From positions 1 to 64,000 of the forward strand of contig NZ_JABAHI010000008.1 in the NCBI RefSeq assembly GCF_012584445.1: DNA of 64,000 nt, read 5' to 3'. Below, piece by piece: positions 25,719 to 35,372 of the stretch; position 1 is the first letter of the stretch, and each line of letters begins with the position of its first letter. The stretch comes from Olsenella sp. KGMB02461 (lineage in GTDB: Bacteria > Actinomycetota > Coriobacteriia > Coriobacteriales > Atopobiaceae). The notes under the pieces are model-generated. The model searched no databases, was not told the origin of the DNA, and saw nothing but the letters and a program-made list of their open reading frames with translations. Both the position numbers and the translations under genes were made by a program.

Positions 25719-26201
25719 ATGTATTCAGTCGGTGATTTTATCGTCCATCCCGGTCAAGGCGTCTGCCGCGTAGAAGCAATCGACGCTTCAGATACCCCCA
25801 CCTATCACCTCATGCCCACCCATGGTCGCAACCCTATGCTTATCAAGTATCCCGTGGCATCAGAGGACAATCTGCGCCCGGTGGTCTCTGCAGAAGAGGC
25901 TAACGGCCTTATCAACAACATCTGCGAGATGGAGCTGGATCCGTTCACTGACCGCTCTGCCGTCCTTGAAGAGAAGCATTTCAAAAAGGCCATCCGCCAT
26001 GGCTCCTGCAAAGACGTGGTGCGCATCGCCAAAACCTTCCGCAGCCGCATCCAAGATGCCCAGTCCTCCCATAAAAAGGCGCCGGTCATCTACGAGCGCA
26101 TCTACAAAGAAGCCCAGGAGCGCTCCCTCTCTGAGCTCTCCTGCGCGCTGGATGAATCCCCCGATCAGATAACGGCTCGTTTTCAGGCCGCCCTCTCCTA
26201 G
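25719..26201 (+). CDS. CarD-like transcriptional regulator
   Basis: A 160-residue protein with an N-terminal CarD/TRCF RNA-polymerase-interaction domain (YSVGDFIVHPGQGVCRVEAI) and a helical C-terminal part. Full CarD proteins stabilise the promoter open complex, notably at rRNA promoters. GGAGGA precedes the ATG at 25719, so the upstream in-frame ATG at 25695 is not used. It heads a same-strand cluster with ACT, citrate synthase and HAD genes, with a 90-base gap holding a hairpin. Confidence 0.88.
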   Translation: MYSVGDFIVHPGQGVCRVEAIDASDTPTYHLMPTHGRNPMLIKYPVASEDNLRPVVSAEEANGLINNICEMELDPFTDRSAVLEEKHFKKAIRHGSCKDVVRIAKTFRSRIQDAQSSHKKAPVIYERIYKEAQERSLSELSCALDESPDQITARFQAALS

Positions 26202-26247
26202 CCATTTGTGCGCATCCATCCTATAAGCTAATTGCAGACACGCCTTA

Positions 26248-26269
26248 AGGCCCCGTCGATCCGGGGCCT
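26248..26269 (+). terminator. GC hairpin after the CarD-like gene
   Basis: AGGCCCCG (26248-26255) pairs with CGGGGCCT (26262-26269). There is no T run, and the ribosome site of the next gene starts 10 bases later, so it may only attenuate read-through. Confidence 0.4.
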
Positions 26270-26291
26270 CTCTGGTAATAAGGAGGATCTC

Positions 26292-26585
26292 ATGGAAGCT
26301 GTCTCTGCCACCCAAGGCCGCGCCATTCTCACGGTGCTCGGCTCTGACCGCGCCGGCATCGTTGCCGCCATCACCCAGGTGTTGGCACACCACGATGCCA
26401 ATATCTTGGATATCTCGCAAACCATCCTGCAGGGCATCTTCACCATGACCATGCTGGTGGACCTCACCGCCCTCAGCGTGGAGTTCGACGCCCTCAAAGA
26501 GGAGCTCGACGAGGTTGCCCAATCCCTGGGCGTGCAGGTGATGCTCCAGCGCGAGGATGTGTTCCGCTTCATGTATCGCCTCTAA
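26292..26585 (+). CDS. ACT domain protein (UPF0237 type)
   Basis: A 97-residue protein made of tandem ACT-like elements: GRAILTVLGSDRAGIVAAIT begins the first, with a second beta-alpha-beta unit in the rest. Such small ACT proteins (GcvR/UPF0237-like) bind amino acids or act in regulatory complexes; the ligand here is unknown. AAGGAGG fixes the start at 26292. Only 9 bases separate it from citrate synthase, so they are likely cotranscribed. Confidence 0.87.
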   Translation: MEAVSATQGRAILTVLGSDRAGIVAAITQVLAHHDANILDISQTILQGIFTMTMLVDLTALSVEFDALKEELDEVAQSLGVQVMLQREDVFRFMYRL

Positions 26586-26594
26586 GGAGCCCCT

Positions 26595-28064
26595 ATGACT
26601 CAAGACGCGACCTATCGTTTGGCAACGCCTGGCACCTATCGTCCCGTGATCCCTTCGGCAGCCACCTCAGCCCTGCTCCATGTTATGGACGTGAGCCCCA
26701 TGCCCTCCGTCTCGCTGGGGCGCCCGCCAGTGAGCGACGGGCTTTACGAGGGCTTTTTCTCCATCGATGCCATCGACCCAGAGCTTTACCGCCACTATGG
26801 CGTGAAGCGCGGCCTTAGAAACGACGATGGATCTGGCGTGGTGGCTGGCCTTACCACCATCTGCAACGTGCACGGCTATACCAAAGACGAGGCCGGCATC
26901 CATGCCGATAAGGGCGACCTCATCCTCCGCGGCTACTCCATAGGCCAGCTGGTGGAGGCGGCCCACACCGAGGATCGCTTTGGTTACGAGGAGCTTTCCT
27001 ATCTCCTGCTCACCGGCAAGCTGCCTTCTGCGGCTCAGCTGGCAGACTACAACGCGCGCATCGACGCGCGCCGGTCGCTGCCCACTGGCTACCTGGCGCT
27101 CTTCCCGCGCACCACGGCCTCCAGCTCCATCATGAATGTGCTCCAGCGAGCCACGCTGCTGCTCTACGCCTTCGATGAGAACCCGGATGCCACCGATCCC
27201 GAGCATGAGATCGATGTGGCGCTCTCGCTTTTGGCAAGGCTGCCGCGCATCGCCGCCATCGCCTCCAACGCCTATAGCGCCGAGGCCAACCAAACTCAGC
27301 TGCGCATCCCTCCCATCGAGCCAGGCCTGTCCATGGCAGAGACCATCTTGGACGTGCTTCGCGGCGAGAAGAACTACAGCCATGAAGAGGCCATGGTCCT
27401 AGACTCCATGCTCATGCTCCATGCCGAGCATGGCGGCGGCAACAACTCCACCTTCACCTGCCGCGTGCTTTCCTCCTCTGGCACCGATCCCTACTCGGCC
27501 TATGCCGCCGCCATGGGCTCGCTCAAAGGCCCCAAGCACGGGGGCGCCAACTTCAAGTTGGGTCAGATGATCGACGACGTGGCAGCTCACGTAAAAGATC
27601 CTACCGACGACGAGGAAGTGGCTGCCTACCTCGAGCGCATCGCCAGAAAAGAGGCATTCGACGGGTCTGGCTTGCTCTACGGCGTAGGCCACGCGGTCTA
27701 TACCCTCTCCGACCCTCGCGCCGAGATCATCCGCTCCCAGGCCGCCCAGCTGGCCCAAAACAAGGGATATACCAGCCGCTATCAGCTCATCCATGCCATC
27801 GAGCGGCTGGGGCCTCAGGTGGTGCAAAAGGTGCGGCAGACCGCCAAGCCCCTCTGCGCTAATGTGGACCTCTATGCCGGCTTTGTCTACGACATGTTGG
27901 ATATCCCCGCCGAGATGCACACACCCATCTTCGCCATCGCCCGCCTCTCTGGCTGGGTGGCCCATCGCATGGAGGAGCTCTATGGTGCCGGCCGCATCAT
28001 CCGGCCAGCCTACATCTCGGTGGAATCCCATCCCACCTACGTGCCACTGAACGATCGTCTCTAG
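26595..28064 (+). CDS. gltA: Citrate synthase (citrate/2-methylcitrate synthase family)
   Basis: A 489-residue enzyme condensing acetyl-CoA with oxaloacetate (or propionyl-CoA with oxaloacetate). Active-site blocks are present: LMLHAEHGGGNNSTF, MGSLKGPKHGGAN, and YGVGHAVYTLSDPR with the catalytic His residues, and RPAYISVE at the C-terminus. It is about 50-100 residues longer than typical, with an N-terminal extension of some 60 residues. No other citrate cycle gene is near, so it may feed glutamate synthesis. The family member (citrate or methylcitrate) cannot be decided by eye. Confidence 0.92.
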   Translation: MTQDATYRLATPGTYRPVIPSAATSALLHVMDVSPMPSVSLGRPPVSDGLYEGFFSIDAIDPELYRHYGVKRGLRNDDGSGVVAGLTTICNVHGYTKDEAGIHADKGDLILRGYSIGQLVEAAHTEDRFGYEELSYLLLTGKLPSAAQLADYNARIDARRSLPTGYLALFPRTTASSSIMNVLQRATLLLYAFDENPDATDPEHEIDVALSLLARLPRIAAIASNAYSAEANQTQLRIPPIEPGLSMAETILDVLRGEKNYSHEEAMVLDSMLMLHAEHGGGNNSTFTCRVLSSSGTDPYSAYAAAMGSLKGPKHGGANFKLGQMIDDVAAHVKDPTDDEEVAAYLERIARKEAFDGSGLLYGVGHAVYTLSDPRAEIIRSQAAQLAQNKGYTSRYQLIHAIERLGPQVVQKVRQTAKPLCANVDLYAGFVYDMLDIPAEMHTPIFAIARLSGWVAHRMEELYGAGRIIRPAYISVESHPTYVPLNDRL

Positions 28065-28084
28065 CCAAAGGCCAGGAGAGCCAC

Positions 28085-28951
28085 ATGACCCACGACCCCG
28101 CCCAGATTGCCACAGGACCCCTGTCCATTGTCTTCACAGACCTCGACGGCACCTTTTTAACTACCGACAAGCGCGTCCATCCCACTTGCCGCGCTGCCCT
28201 GGAGGCGCTTCAAGAGCATCAGGTGCCCTTTGTGATCTGCACGGGTCGCGCAGTCTCTGGCGTCTACCCTGAGCTTCGCGTCCTGCCCGCCCTTTCCTAC
28301 ATCATTGCCTGCAATGGGGCGATAGTGGTCAATGCCACGACTTCCCAAGAGCTCCACGCCACGCCCCTGGGCCACAAGCGGGCCCGCCAGCTCTTCGATG
28401 CGGTGGCTCACCTGGACGTCAACATCGACTTTTTCGCCGATGGCTGCGCCTATGCCGAGAAGGACCGATTCTCAAAGCTCGACACCTATGGGTTGGAACC
28501 TCACTTTTTGGCCCAAACGCGCCGCTCGCGCAGGGTGGTCGAGAGCCTTGTTGGGCTCTTGGATCAGGTGGGGCGCGTGGACCGCATGAGTGTCTACTAC
28601 CACACGCCAGGGCAGCGCCGGGCGGTGCTCGAGGCTGCCGAGGCTATGGGCGGCCTTACTGTCACCTCCTCGGAATTCTGCAATCTCGAGATCAGCGATA
28701 AAGAGGCCAACAAGGGCGCGGCTGCCCGCTGGCTCTGCGACTACCTGGGTATTCCCGTAGAAGAAGCCGCCGCCTTTGGCGACGGCTTGAACGACACCCC
28801 CATGCTTGCAGCCTTAGGCGATGGGGTGGCTATGGCAAATGCTCAGCCCGGAGTGGCAGGCTATGCTGATCACATCACCGCCCTCGTCAATGACGAGGGC
28901 GGTGTGGGCGAGTATCTTTTGAGACGTCTGGCTGCTTTTGAGGGCATCTGA
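28085..28951 (+). CDS. HAD-superfamily phosphatase, Cof type
   Basis: A 288-residue cytosolic phosphatase. Motif I is FTDLDGTFLTTDK, motif II lies in FVICTGRA, the Lys of motif III is in ISDKEANKG, and motif IV is FGDGLNDTPML. The large C2B cap between motifs II and III marks the Cof/IIB subfamily, which acts on sugar phosphates and related small molecules. It follows citrate synthase after 20 bases and is probably the last gene of that cluster. Confidence 0.92.
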   Translation: MTHDPAQIATGPLSIVFTDLDGTFLTTDKRVHPTCRAALEALQEHQVPFVICTGRAVSGVYPELRVLPALSYIIACNGAIVVNATTSQELHATPLGHKRARQLFDAVAHLDVNIDFFADGCAYAEKDRFSKLDTYGLEPHFLAQTRRSRRVVESLVGLLDQVGRVDRMSVYYHTPGQRRAVLEAAEAMGGLTVTSSEFCNLEISDKEANKGAAARWLCDYLGIPVEEAAAFGDGLNDTPMLAALGDGVAMANAQPGVAGYADHITALVNDEGGVGEYLLRRLAAFEGI

Positions 28952-29033
28952 GCCGAACAGGTCTTGGCACGGAAGCAGAGGCCTAAGGGCTCATAAGAGT
29001 CATAAAACCACTGTCTAGGAGGCCCCGAGCGTG

Positions 29034-30570
29034 TTAGGAAGCCTGGGCAGTGAGGGTCTGGCCTCCCACTTCAACCTCGTAGGTGACGCCCGGCTGGATG
29101 TCCGAGGAGCTCATTATGAGGAGCTCGAAAGGCTGCTCAGGGCTCAAGCGGCAGACCTCATTGCCAGAGGAATCTTTGACGGTAAGCTCAGAGCCTGCCT
29201 GTTGGAACCCGGTGGACACCGTAAGGACTCCCTGGGTGGTTGAGATCAAGGTTTGAACCATCTTAGCCGCTCCTGTGCCCATGAATGTGCCGCCTGTGAT
29301 AGTGCCGATAGTATCAAAGTCCAAGACAGATGTATCGCCTTGGATAGGTCCCTCGCAGGTTATAGTGCCACCAGTGATCTCCAGGCTGCCATTGGAGTCG
29401 ATGGCGTCTCCAGAAGCAGTGATGCTCAAGACCCCTCCAGAGATGCTTATGGAGCATTCTGAGCTTGCAGCCGAGGCATTGGAATCTGCCGGTTGCGATC
29501 CTGCGCTGTCAGAGGCGTTGAGGCCGTCGTCGGTGGCAGTGAGATCTATCGTGCCACCGGTAACCTCTACATGAGCGCCCTCTAACCCCTCATAACAGGT
29601 GCTAATGGTAGTCGTTCCGCCAGATACGGTGAGGGTGCCGTCGGCATGGACGCCATCGTCCCCAGAGGCCAAGGCGAGCTCTCCGCCACTTACCGTGAGA
29701 TCACTGTGGGAATGAAGGGCGTCATCAGCGGCATCAATGGAAAGAGTGCCGCCACGCACTGTGAGAGCGCCTCTTGCTTTGAGGCCCTTGGTACTGGCAG
29801 ATTCCTCATCGCTGGCGATAGAGGCGTCTGTGGCTCCGCTGGTAGCAGGAGCTGTTTCGCCAGAGGGGGCCGTGGTGGGTGGCGTCATGTCTTGAGGAGC
29901 CCCTATGCCACCTTCCGGTGCAGCGGGAGGTGTGGTTCCTGAAGGAGGAGTGGCGTCCTGCCCCGGGCCGCCCGGGGGAGTGGAGCCAGAGTCATCGCGT
30001 TCCTGAGTGGGAAGAGCTCCTGGCTCGCCTGCGGGCATGCCGCCACGAGGCATGTCGCCATCGAACCTATCGCTGCCGGGCATCCCCGCAGGCGCGCCAG
30101 CTTGTTCGTTGGCCTTGGCTGTGGCTGCCGAAGCCCCCTGGCCGCTGGTGATAGAAAGGCTGCCGTCGGCAATATCCATCCAGCTCGAGGCGCTCACGCC
30201 ATCGCCTCGGCTCTCTATGTCCAAAGGCCCGCTTTCTACGTAGACATAGCCCAGGGAGGCATCGTCGCTATTCTCGGCATGGAGGCCGTCTTTGCCTGAG
30301 GCGATCTGGAGGCTGGCCTCTTTGATGCAAAGGCCGTCGTTGGCTTCGGCGCCATGGCTTGCTGACTCGATCTGGTAGGTGCCGCTGGCAATGACCAGAT
30401 CATCTTTACAGTCGATGCCCTTGCCTGCTGCAGAAGAGATGGTGAGCGAGCCTGCCCTCAGCGAGCTGGCCAGAGACGAGATAAGTGCCTTCCTGGGTGA
30501 GGGTCACCTGGGAGCCGTCCTTAAGGCAGATCTCATAGGTGAGTTTGAAGAGGCTGCCAAGATTGCAGGT
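29034..30570 (-). pseudogene. Broken Cthe_2159-type carbohydrate-binding protein gene
   Basis: The minus strand encodes a right-handed beta-helix protein of the Cthe_2159/DUF4353 type: repeats such as GALTVRGGTLSIDAADDAL and GGELALASGDDGVHADG, and a Pro/Gly-rich insert (30130-29790). The longest open frame begins at a TTG at 30224, but the same frame reads on upstream without stop to about 30458 (AGSLTISSAAGKGIDCKDD). There it shifts by one base into another frame containing TYEICLKDGSQVTLTQEGTY and LVSGQLAEG, the usual N-terminal module. About 70-80 residues normally between these two blocks are missing, and no signal peptide or start remains. The gene has therefore lost its 5' end and an internal piece. 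Confidence 0.75.
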
Positions 30571-30604
30571 CTTCACGCGAATGAGCTGATGGGAAGTGGT
30601 GTAG

Positions 30605-31038
30605 GCGGCAAAGAGGTCATCGAAGATGCGGTGGCAGCCCAGCAATCCAAAGAGCTGAAAGTCGAGGTGGCCACTGGCCCTGTGAGTGCGGGCAGCGCTC
30701 CCGAGATGGAGAGCCTGGTGGGAATCCTTCTGGACAACGCCTTTAAATACTCGCCAGAAGCCACGCCAATACAGGTGAGTCTGGGGGCTTCCAAGGATGG
30801 GAAATCGGCAGAGCTCCGCGTATCCAACGTCACTCGCGAATCTGTGGACCCTGCCCAGCTGTCTGCGCTTTTTGACCGCTTTTACCGGGCTGACGAATCC
30901 CGTGCCCCAAAGACGGGAGGCTACGGCATAGGGCTTGCCATGGCACAGGCCATAGTTGAGGCAGCAGGGGGAACCATTGCGGCCAGCGCCCCTGGGCGCT
31001 CGGTCTTTGTGATCGAAGCCACCTTGCCTTTGCAATAA
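30605..31038 (+). pseudogene. Histidine kinase gene, C-terminal fragment
   Basis: The plus strand from about 30605 encodes the ATPase part of a sensor kinase: the N box LLDNAFKYS, then FDRFYRADESR, GGYGIGLAMAQAIVEAAGG and a normal C-terminal end (VFVIEATLPLQ, stop at 31038). The sensor, membrane segments and the phosphorylated His (H box) are absent. The open frame continues upstream to 30379, but there it is antisense to the carbohydrate-binding gene and has no kinase features. The missing 5' ends of the two head-to-head genes meet between 30560 and 30610. No response regulator is adjacent. Confidence 0.78.
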
Positions 31039-31040
31039 AA

Positions 31041-31074
31041 ACGTCTCCTGTCGCCGGGAGGGCGACAGGAGACG
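31041..31074 (-). terminator. Rho-independent terminator of kup
   Basis: ACGTCTCCTGTCGCC and GGCGACAGGAGACG pair over 13 bases with loop GGGAG. On the minus strand it is followed by TTTTTATTG, so it terminates kup. It also ends the kinase fragment on the plus strand. Confidence 0.88.
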
Positions 31075-31102
31075 CAAGGCTTAGCGCTGTGCAGGTGGCG
31101 GG

Positions 31103-33373
31103 CTAGCGCTCATCCGGGTCATGGGGATGGGTGGGTTTCTCGGCACCGGGCTTAGGCTTTTCGATGCCCACCGGTTTGCCCTGGGCATCGAAGATGATCT
31201 TGGGGTGGCAGCCGGTGCGGTCGGAGCTCTCGTTGCCGCCAATGACGTTGGCCTCGATCTCTGCCAGGGTGTCAGCCATCTCGTCTGCCAGGTCGGCAGA
31301 GAGCACGTCGTCTTCGTCTGACTCTTCGTCGATCTCGGGCTCGCTCAAGCCCAAAGGCACGCGCTCCAGCACGGGGGCTGGCGTGGCGCGACTAAAGAGC
31401 GGCACATATTCGAAGAGGACGCCGGAGGTAGCCAGGCCGTACCACTGGGCGGCATTGCCGCAGATGCGGCGGATGGCGTATTTGACGCTCATGACGGTGC
31501 GGTCGTTGCCGGAGAGCTCGGTCTCGGGGGTGAGAAGCTTGCGCAACATCACGAAGCGGAAGTCGCCCACCTTGCCGGGGTCGCGGTAGATGGAATAGTT
31601 GATGGGCTGAGGGGCCATCTCGCCGGTGTCTACCAGGTCGCCAATAACCTGGCGCAGGTAGGTGTTCACGCGCTGGTTCATCTTGAAGCCCAGGTGCAGG
31701 GTGACTTTGAAGATGAAGTCGGTGCCAAAGTTATTGACGGTGTAGGCGTGGGTGTAGGGCTCGTCGGTCACGCGCACCGTGAGGAAGAAGTAGCAGCGGG
31801 CACGCTTGGGACGCTTGTCCAAAATGGAGTAGAGGATGTCGCGGTCCAGCATGTCCGGGGTGGCGTCGTTGGTGAGAAACACCACGTTGTCTGCCAGCAT
31901 GGGGATGTGCTCATCTGTGGTAAGGCGCTCCAGCTGCGGGATATAGCGGCTTACCGGCAGATAAACCGATTGGGAGCGCTCGATGGCCGAGCCGCGACGC
32001 CAGACATACATGATGTAGAAGATGACGGCCGCCATAAGGATGGTGACATAGCCGCCATGGAGGAACTTGGCCAGAGAGGATAGGAAGAATGCGCCTTCCA
32101 AAGCGAGGAAGAAGGCGGCAAAAACCACTGCCAGCGCGGTGTGGCGGCGCACCTGAGAGAGATAGACAGTGAGCAGCAAGGTGGTCATGAGCATGGTGAT
32201 GGTGATGGCCAAGCCGTAGGCGGCCTCCATGGCATAGGAGGTCTTGAACAGCAAAACCACGCCAATGCAGCCTATCCACATGACGGTGTTGACCATGGGG
32301 ATATAGAGCTGGCCCTTGGTTTGGGAGGGGTAGGTGACCCTTAGGTGGGGCAACAGGTTGAGGCGGGTAGCCTCAGAGACCAGGGTGAACGAGCCTGTGA
32401 TGAGTGCCTGGCTGGCGATAAGGCCTGCCACTGCTGAGAGCACCACGGCAAAGGCGCGAAGGTCTACGGGCATCATCTCAAAGAAAGGATTCAGGCCCTC
32501 CAGGGAAGCCAGCTGGGCGTTGCCGGAGTTGGCGATGATCCACGCGCCTTGGCCCAGATAGTTAAGGAAGAGGCACACCACTACAAAAGGCCAGGAGGCA
32601 TAGATGTTGATGCGACCCACGTGCCCCATGTCAGAGTAAAGGGCCTCGGCGCCGGTGGTGGCCAGAAAGACGAAGCCCAACACCGCAAAGCCCGCCTTAT
32701 TAAGGGGTCCAAAGAGGAACATGATGCCGCGCAAGGGGTTCAAGGCGCGAAGCATGTCCCAATTGCCGGCCAGGTTCACTACGCCCATGATGGCCAGGAA
32801 TAAGAACCAGATGCACATGAGGGGGCCAAAGAGCTTGCCGATGGAGTTGGTGCCTGCGCGCTGGAGCAAGAACAGGCCGCACAAGATCACGACGGTGATG
32901 AGCACGACCAGCGTAGGAGTGTCGCCTAGAAACGCATGGCCGGCCTCGATGGTGCGAAGGCCTTCTACGGCGGTGGTGACCGTGACCGCAGGGGTCAGGA
33001 TGCCGTCTGCCAGAAGAGCGGCGCCGCCGATCATGGCGGGCAGGATAAGCCACTTGGCGCAGGAGCGCACCAGCGAGTAGAGGGCGAAGATGCCGCCTTC
33101 GTTGTGGTTGTCTGCACGCATGGCGATAAGCACATATTTGACCGTGGTGATAAGCATCACGGTCCAAATGATGAGGGAGACGGCGCCAATGATCATGTCT
33201 TGGGACACGCTCTCAAGGCCGCCATTGCCCTCCACAATGGCTTTCATAACGTAGAGAGGGCTGGTGCCGATATCGCCGTAGACCACGCCCAGGGTTACAA
33301 GGGACATGCCCAGAGAGAAGGGGATTGCCCCGTGGCCCGCCTTCTTGGCGACGGCCGGAACTGTGGATGCCAA
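31103..33373 (-). CDS. kup: Kup-family potassium uptake protein
   Basis: A K+/H+ symporter of the KUP/HAK family, about 756 residues. The start is set at TTG 33373, because GAGGAGG lies six bases before it; an in-frame ATG at 33409 adds 12 residues. The N-terminal LGVVYGDIGTSPLYV block is the family signature, and 12 membrane segments cover about residues 20-430. A long cytosolic tail follows, with an acidic stretch (EIDEESDEDD) and a Pro/His-rich end. The 3' coding end contains one copy of the GGGYTTCTCGGCA repeat (31133-31145). Monocistronic, with its own terminator. Confidence 0.94.
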   Translation of the reverse strand: MASTVPAVAKKAGHGAIPFSLGMSLVTLGVVYGDIGTSPLYVMKAIVEGNGGLESVSQDMIIGAVSLIIWTVMLITTVKYVLIAMRADNHNEGGIFALYSLVRSCAKWLILPAMIGGAALLADGILTPAVTVTTAVEGLRTIEAGHAFLGDTPTLVVLITVVILCGLFLLQRAGTNSIGKLFGPLMCIWFLFLAIMGVVNLAGNWDMLRALNPLRGIMFLFGPLNKAGFAVLGFVFLATTGAEALYSDMGHVGRINIYASWPFVVVCLFLNYLGQGAWIIANSGNAQLASLEGLNPFFEMMPVDLRAFAVVLSAVAGLIASQALITGSFTLVSEATRLNLLPHLRVTYPSQTKGQLYIPMVNTVMWIGCIGVVLLFKTSYAMEAAYGLAITITMLMTTLLLTVYLSQVRRHTALAVVFAAFFLALEGAFFLSSLAKFLHGGYVTILMAAVIFYIMYVWRRGSAIERSQSVYLPVSRYIPQLERLTTDEHIPMLADNVVFLTNDATPDMLDRDILYSILDKRPKRARCYFFLTVRVTDEPYTHAYTVNNFGTDFIFKVTLHLGFKMNQRVNTYLRQVIGDLVDTGEMAPQPINYSIYRDPGKVGDFRFVMLRKLLTPETELSGNDRTVMSVKYAIRRICGNAAQWYGLATSGVLFEYVPLFSRATPAPVLERVPLGLSEPEIDEESDEDDVLSADLADEMADTLAEIEANVIGGNESSDRTGCHPKIIFDAQGKPVGIEKPKPGAEKPTHPHDPDER
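31133..31145 (+). repeat. GGGYTTCTCGGCA motif copy (in kup 3' end)
   Basis: GGGTTTCTCGGCA, inside the last codons of kup, antisense to the gene. Confidence 0.8.
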
Positions 33374-33744
33374 AAGATGCCTCCTCGCAAGGGTTGGAAA
33401 CCCACGCAAAACGGATAGTGCTCAAGAACCTAGCGATGATACGCCTCTTTTATAAACCATGTGCCCTCAAGAAGCTCAAAGACCCTCAGGAGCCTGGCTG
33501 CACTTCGAGGATCTCCCCCAAAAAAGCGAAGGAGCAAAACGCATCTGTAAGAGAAGAAGCCCTAGGTGCAAGGCGCTTTTGAGTCTATTCCCAAGCATGC
33601 AAAAGAGCACGCAATGGCACAGGGATTTTCTCGGCTGCCTCAAGGGCTTAAATCAGAGTACTCTCAATAGGAGATCCTTGATCTTCGAGGTTATATACGC
33701 CGCACAGCTGTCCTGGCAGTGCGGCCTGCATTCAAGGAGGCCCT
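33374..33744. promoter_or_regulatory. Intergenic region between kup and the S10 peptidase gene
   Basis: About 370 bases, moderately AT-rich, with no convincing gene. The divergent genes must have their promoters here, but no strong -35/-10 pair is seen. A leader hairpin GCCGCAC/GTGCGGC (33699-33705, 33719-33725) lies before the peptidase ribosome site (AAGGAGG). I looked for a c-di-AMP riboswitch before kup and did not find one. Confidence 0.4.
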
Positions 33745-35226
33745 ATGGCAGACACATCCACCACTCCTCAAGCCCCTGCACCCCCTGCGCCCGCGCCAGT
33801 CCCCGCCTCCTCTTCAAAAGAGCTGGTGTGGCACGGCGCCAATGGGCAGCGCATAAGCTATAGGGCCACCGCTGAGCTGCTGCCCATCCATCATTACGAG
33901 ACCGGGGCGCTCATAGGCACGATGTTCATGATCAGCTATCTGGCTCAAGACGGCACCGATGACCGCCCGGTGACCTTTCTTTGGAACGGCGGCCCCGGCG
34001 CTTCCTCAGACATGATCAATATCGGCGGCCTGGGTCCCCACTATGTGCCTGTGCGAGGCACGGGCCATCTGAGCAATCCCAGCGTCTACAGGGACAATCC
34101 CTACACCTTGCTCCAGGAATCCGACTTGGTGTTCATCGATGCCTTTGGATGCGGCCTCTCTAAGGTGGATCCATCCTTCGATGCCAAGGCGGTCTGGGGC
34201 GTCGATGGCGACGCCAGCGCCTGCGCCTCGGGAGTGGCTGCATGGATCCAAAAGCACCGCCGCTACAATTCGCCGCTCTTCCTCTACGGCGAGTCCTACG
34301 GCACGCTGCGCAACGCCCTGGTCTTCAGGCTGCTGGGGGAGCGAGGCATCTCTGTCACCGGCGTCATCGAGCAGTCCTCCATCCTGGACTTTGCCCCCAC
34401 GCTTTCTGGCAACGACGACTATTACTTGGGCATGCTTCCCCTCTATGCGGCTGCTGCGTGCCACTTTGGAAAGGCAGGGGCCCAAAGCACTGTCTCTGAG
34501 TGGTGGGACAAGGCCCAGAGCTTCGCAGACACCGCGTTGGCGACCGCCATTACCCAGGGAGACAACCTCTCGACGGAGGCTTTTAACGACGTTGCCCAAA
34601 AGATGAGCCAGCTCATTGGCCTGAGTCCTGACTTTATCAAGAGCCGCGGCCTTCGTATCGAGCTGGATGACTTCAGGGCCCATCTCTTGGAATCCGAGGG
34701 CAAGTTCATCGGGCGCTATGACATGCGCTATACCTCCTTTGCCTATAAGCCTGTCCAAGGGGACAGTGAGTTTTTCTCGGGCGAAGACCCCTCCATGGAT
34801 GCCATCAGCTCCCCCTATGTCTCGGCCTACCTACGCTTGGTCCAAGAGACGGGCTTTGAGGTGGACCCCAACTACAACGCCCTCAACTTCCAAGTGAACC
34901 AGGCGTGGAACTGGGCTCATCAGGCGCCCGGCACCCAGGGGATGCCCGCTATGCCCGACGGATCCTTCGACATCTCCTGTGCCCTGCGACGCAACCCCCG
35001 AGCCCACATCCTTTTTATTGGCGGCTACTTCGATGCGGCAACACCCTTCTGGAACGTGCGCCACGACATGGCCAAACTCTTCTTGCCTCCCGAGCTCAAG
35101 GCACAGATCCAGTATCGCCTCTACGAGACCGGCCACATGACCTATGCCGACGACAAGGTGCCTGCCCTTTTGGCCGCCGACCTCAAAGCGTTCTACGGCA
35201 AATGCACGCGCGCGCTGGATGACTAG
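33745..35226 (+). CDS. S10 family serine carboxypeptidase-like protein
   Basis: A 493-residue alpha/beta hydrolase of peptidase family S10. The oxyanion block FLWNGGPGASSD, the nucleophile elbow YGESYGTLR, and C-terminal HMTYADDK carrying the likely catalytic His are present; the Asp lies near FIGGYFDAATPF. The N-terminus is a Pro/Ala-rich stretch with no Sec signal peptide, so it appears cytosolic, unlike most S10 enzymes. AAGGAGG precedes the ATG. It is monocistronic; the repeat motif AGGGCTTCTCGGCA overlaps its stop codon and a hairpin follows. Confidence 0.9.
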   Translation: MADTSTTPQAPAPPAPAPVPASSSKELVWHGANGQRISYRATAELLPIHHYETGALIGTMFMISYLAQDGTDDRPVTFLWNGGPGASSDMINIGGLGPHYVPVRGTGHLSNPSVYRDNPYTLLQESDLVFIDAFGCGLSKVDPSFDAKAVWGVDGDASACASGVAAWIQKHRRYNSPLFLYGESYGTLRNALVFRLLGERGISVTGVIEQSSILDFAPTLSGNDDYYLGMLPLYAAAACHFGKAGAQSTVSEWWDKAQSFADTALATAITQGDNLSTEAFNDVAQKMSQLIGLSPDFIKSRGLRIELDDFRAHLLESEGKFIGRYDMRYTSFAYKPVQGDSEFFSGEDPSMDAISSPYVSAYLRLVQETGFEVDPNYNALNFQVNQAWNWAHQAPGTQGMPAMPDGSFDISCALRRNPRAHILFIGGYFDAATPFWNVRHDMAKLFLPPELKAQIQYRLYETGHMTYADDKVPALLAADLKAFYGKCTRALDD

Positions 35227-35238
35227 GGCTTCTCGGCA
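35225..35238 (+). repeat. GGGYTTCTCGGCA motif copy (at S10 peptidase stop)
   Basis: AGGGCTTCTCGGCA overlaps the stop codon of the S10 peptidase gene and precedes its hairpin, sense orientation. Confidence 0.8.
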
Positions 35239-35254
35239 CATAAGCGCTCAAGCA

Positions 35255-35289
35255 AAATGCGCGGTCTCCCTCTGAGAGATCGCGCATTT
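35255..35289. terminator. Hairpin after the S10 peptidase gene
   Basis: AAATGCGCG (35255-35263) pairs with CGCGCATTT (35281-35289), with TCTC/GAGA extending inside. It lies between convergent genes. T content after it is modest. Confidence 0.7.
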
Positions 35290-35372
35290 CCTGTTTGGCA
35301 ACGCATAGGTAAGCTGCAACTATCTGAGCGTCTGCCCCAAAGCCCAAAGCGTGCTCAAGCCTCGCTCGGCGC

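Noticed and set aside
30379-30600. Upstream extension of the histidine kinase frame to an ATG at 30379
   Set aside because: This part is antisense to recognisable carbohydrate-binding protein sequence and shows no kinase dimerisation domain or His box.
33374-33700. Possible c-di-AMP (ydaO) riboswitch before kup
   Set aside because: The conserved core segments of the ydaO motif were not found on the minus strand.
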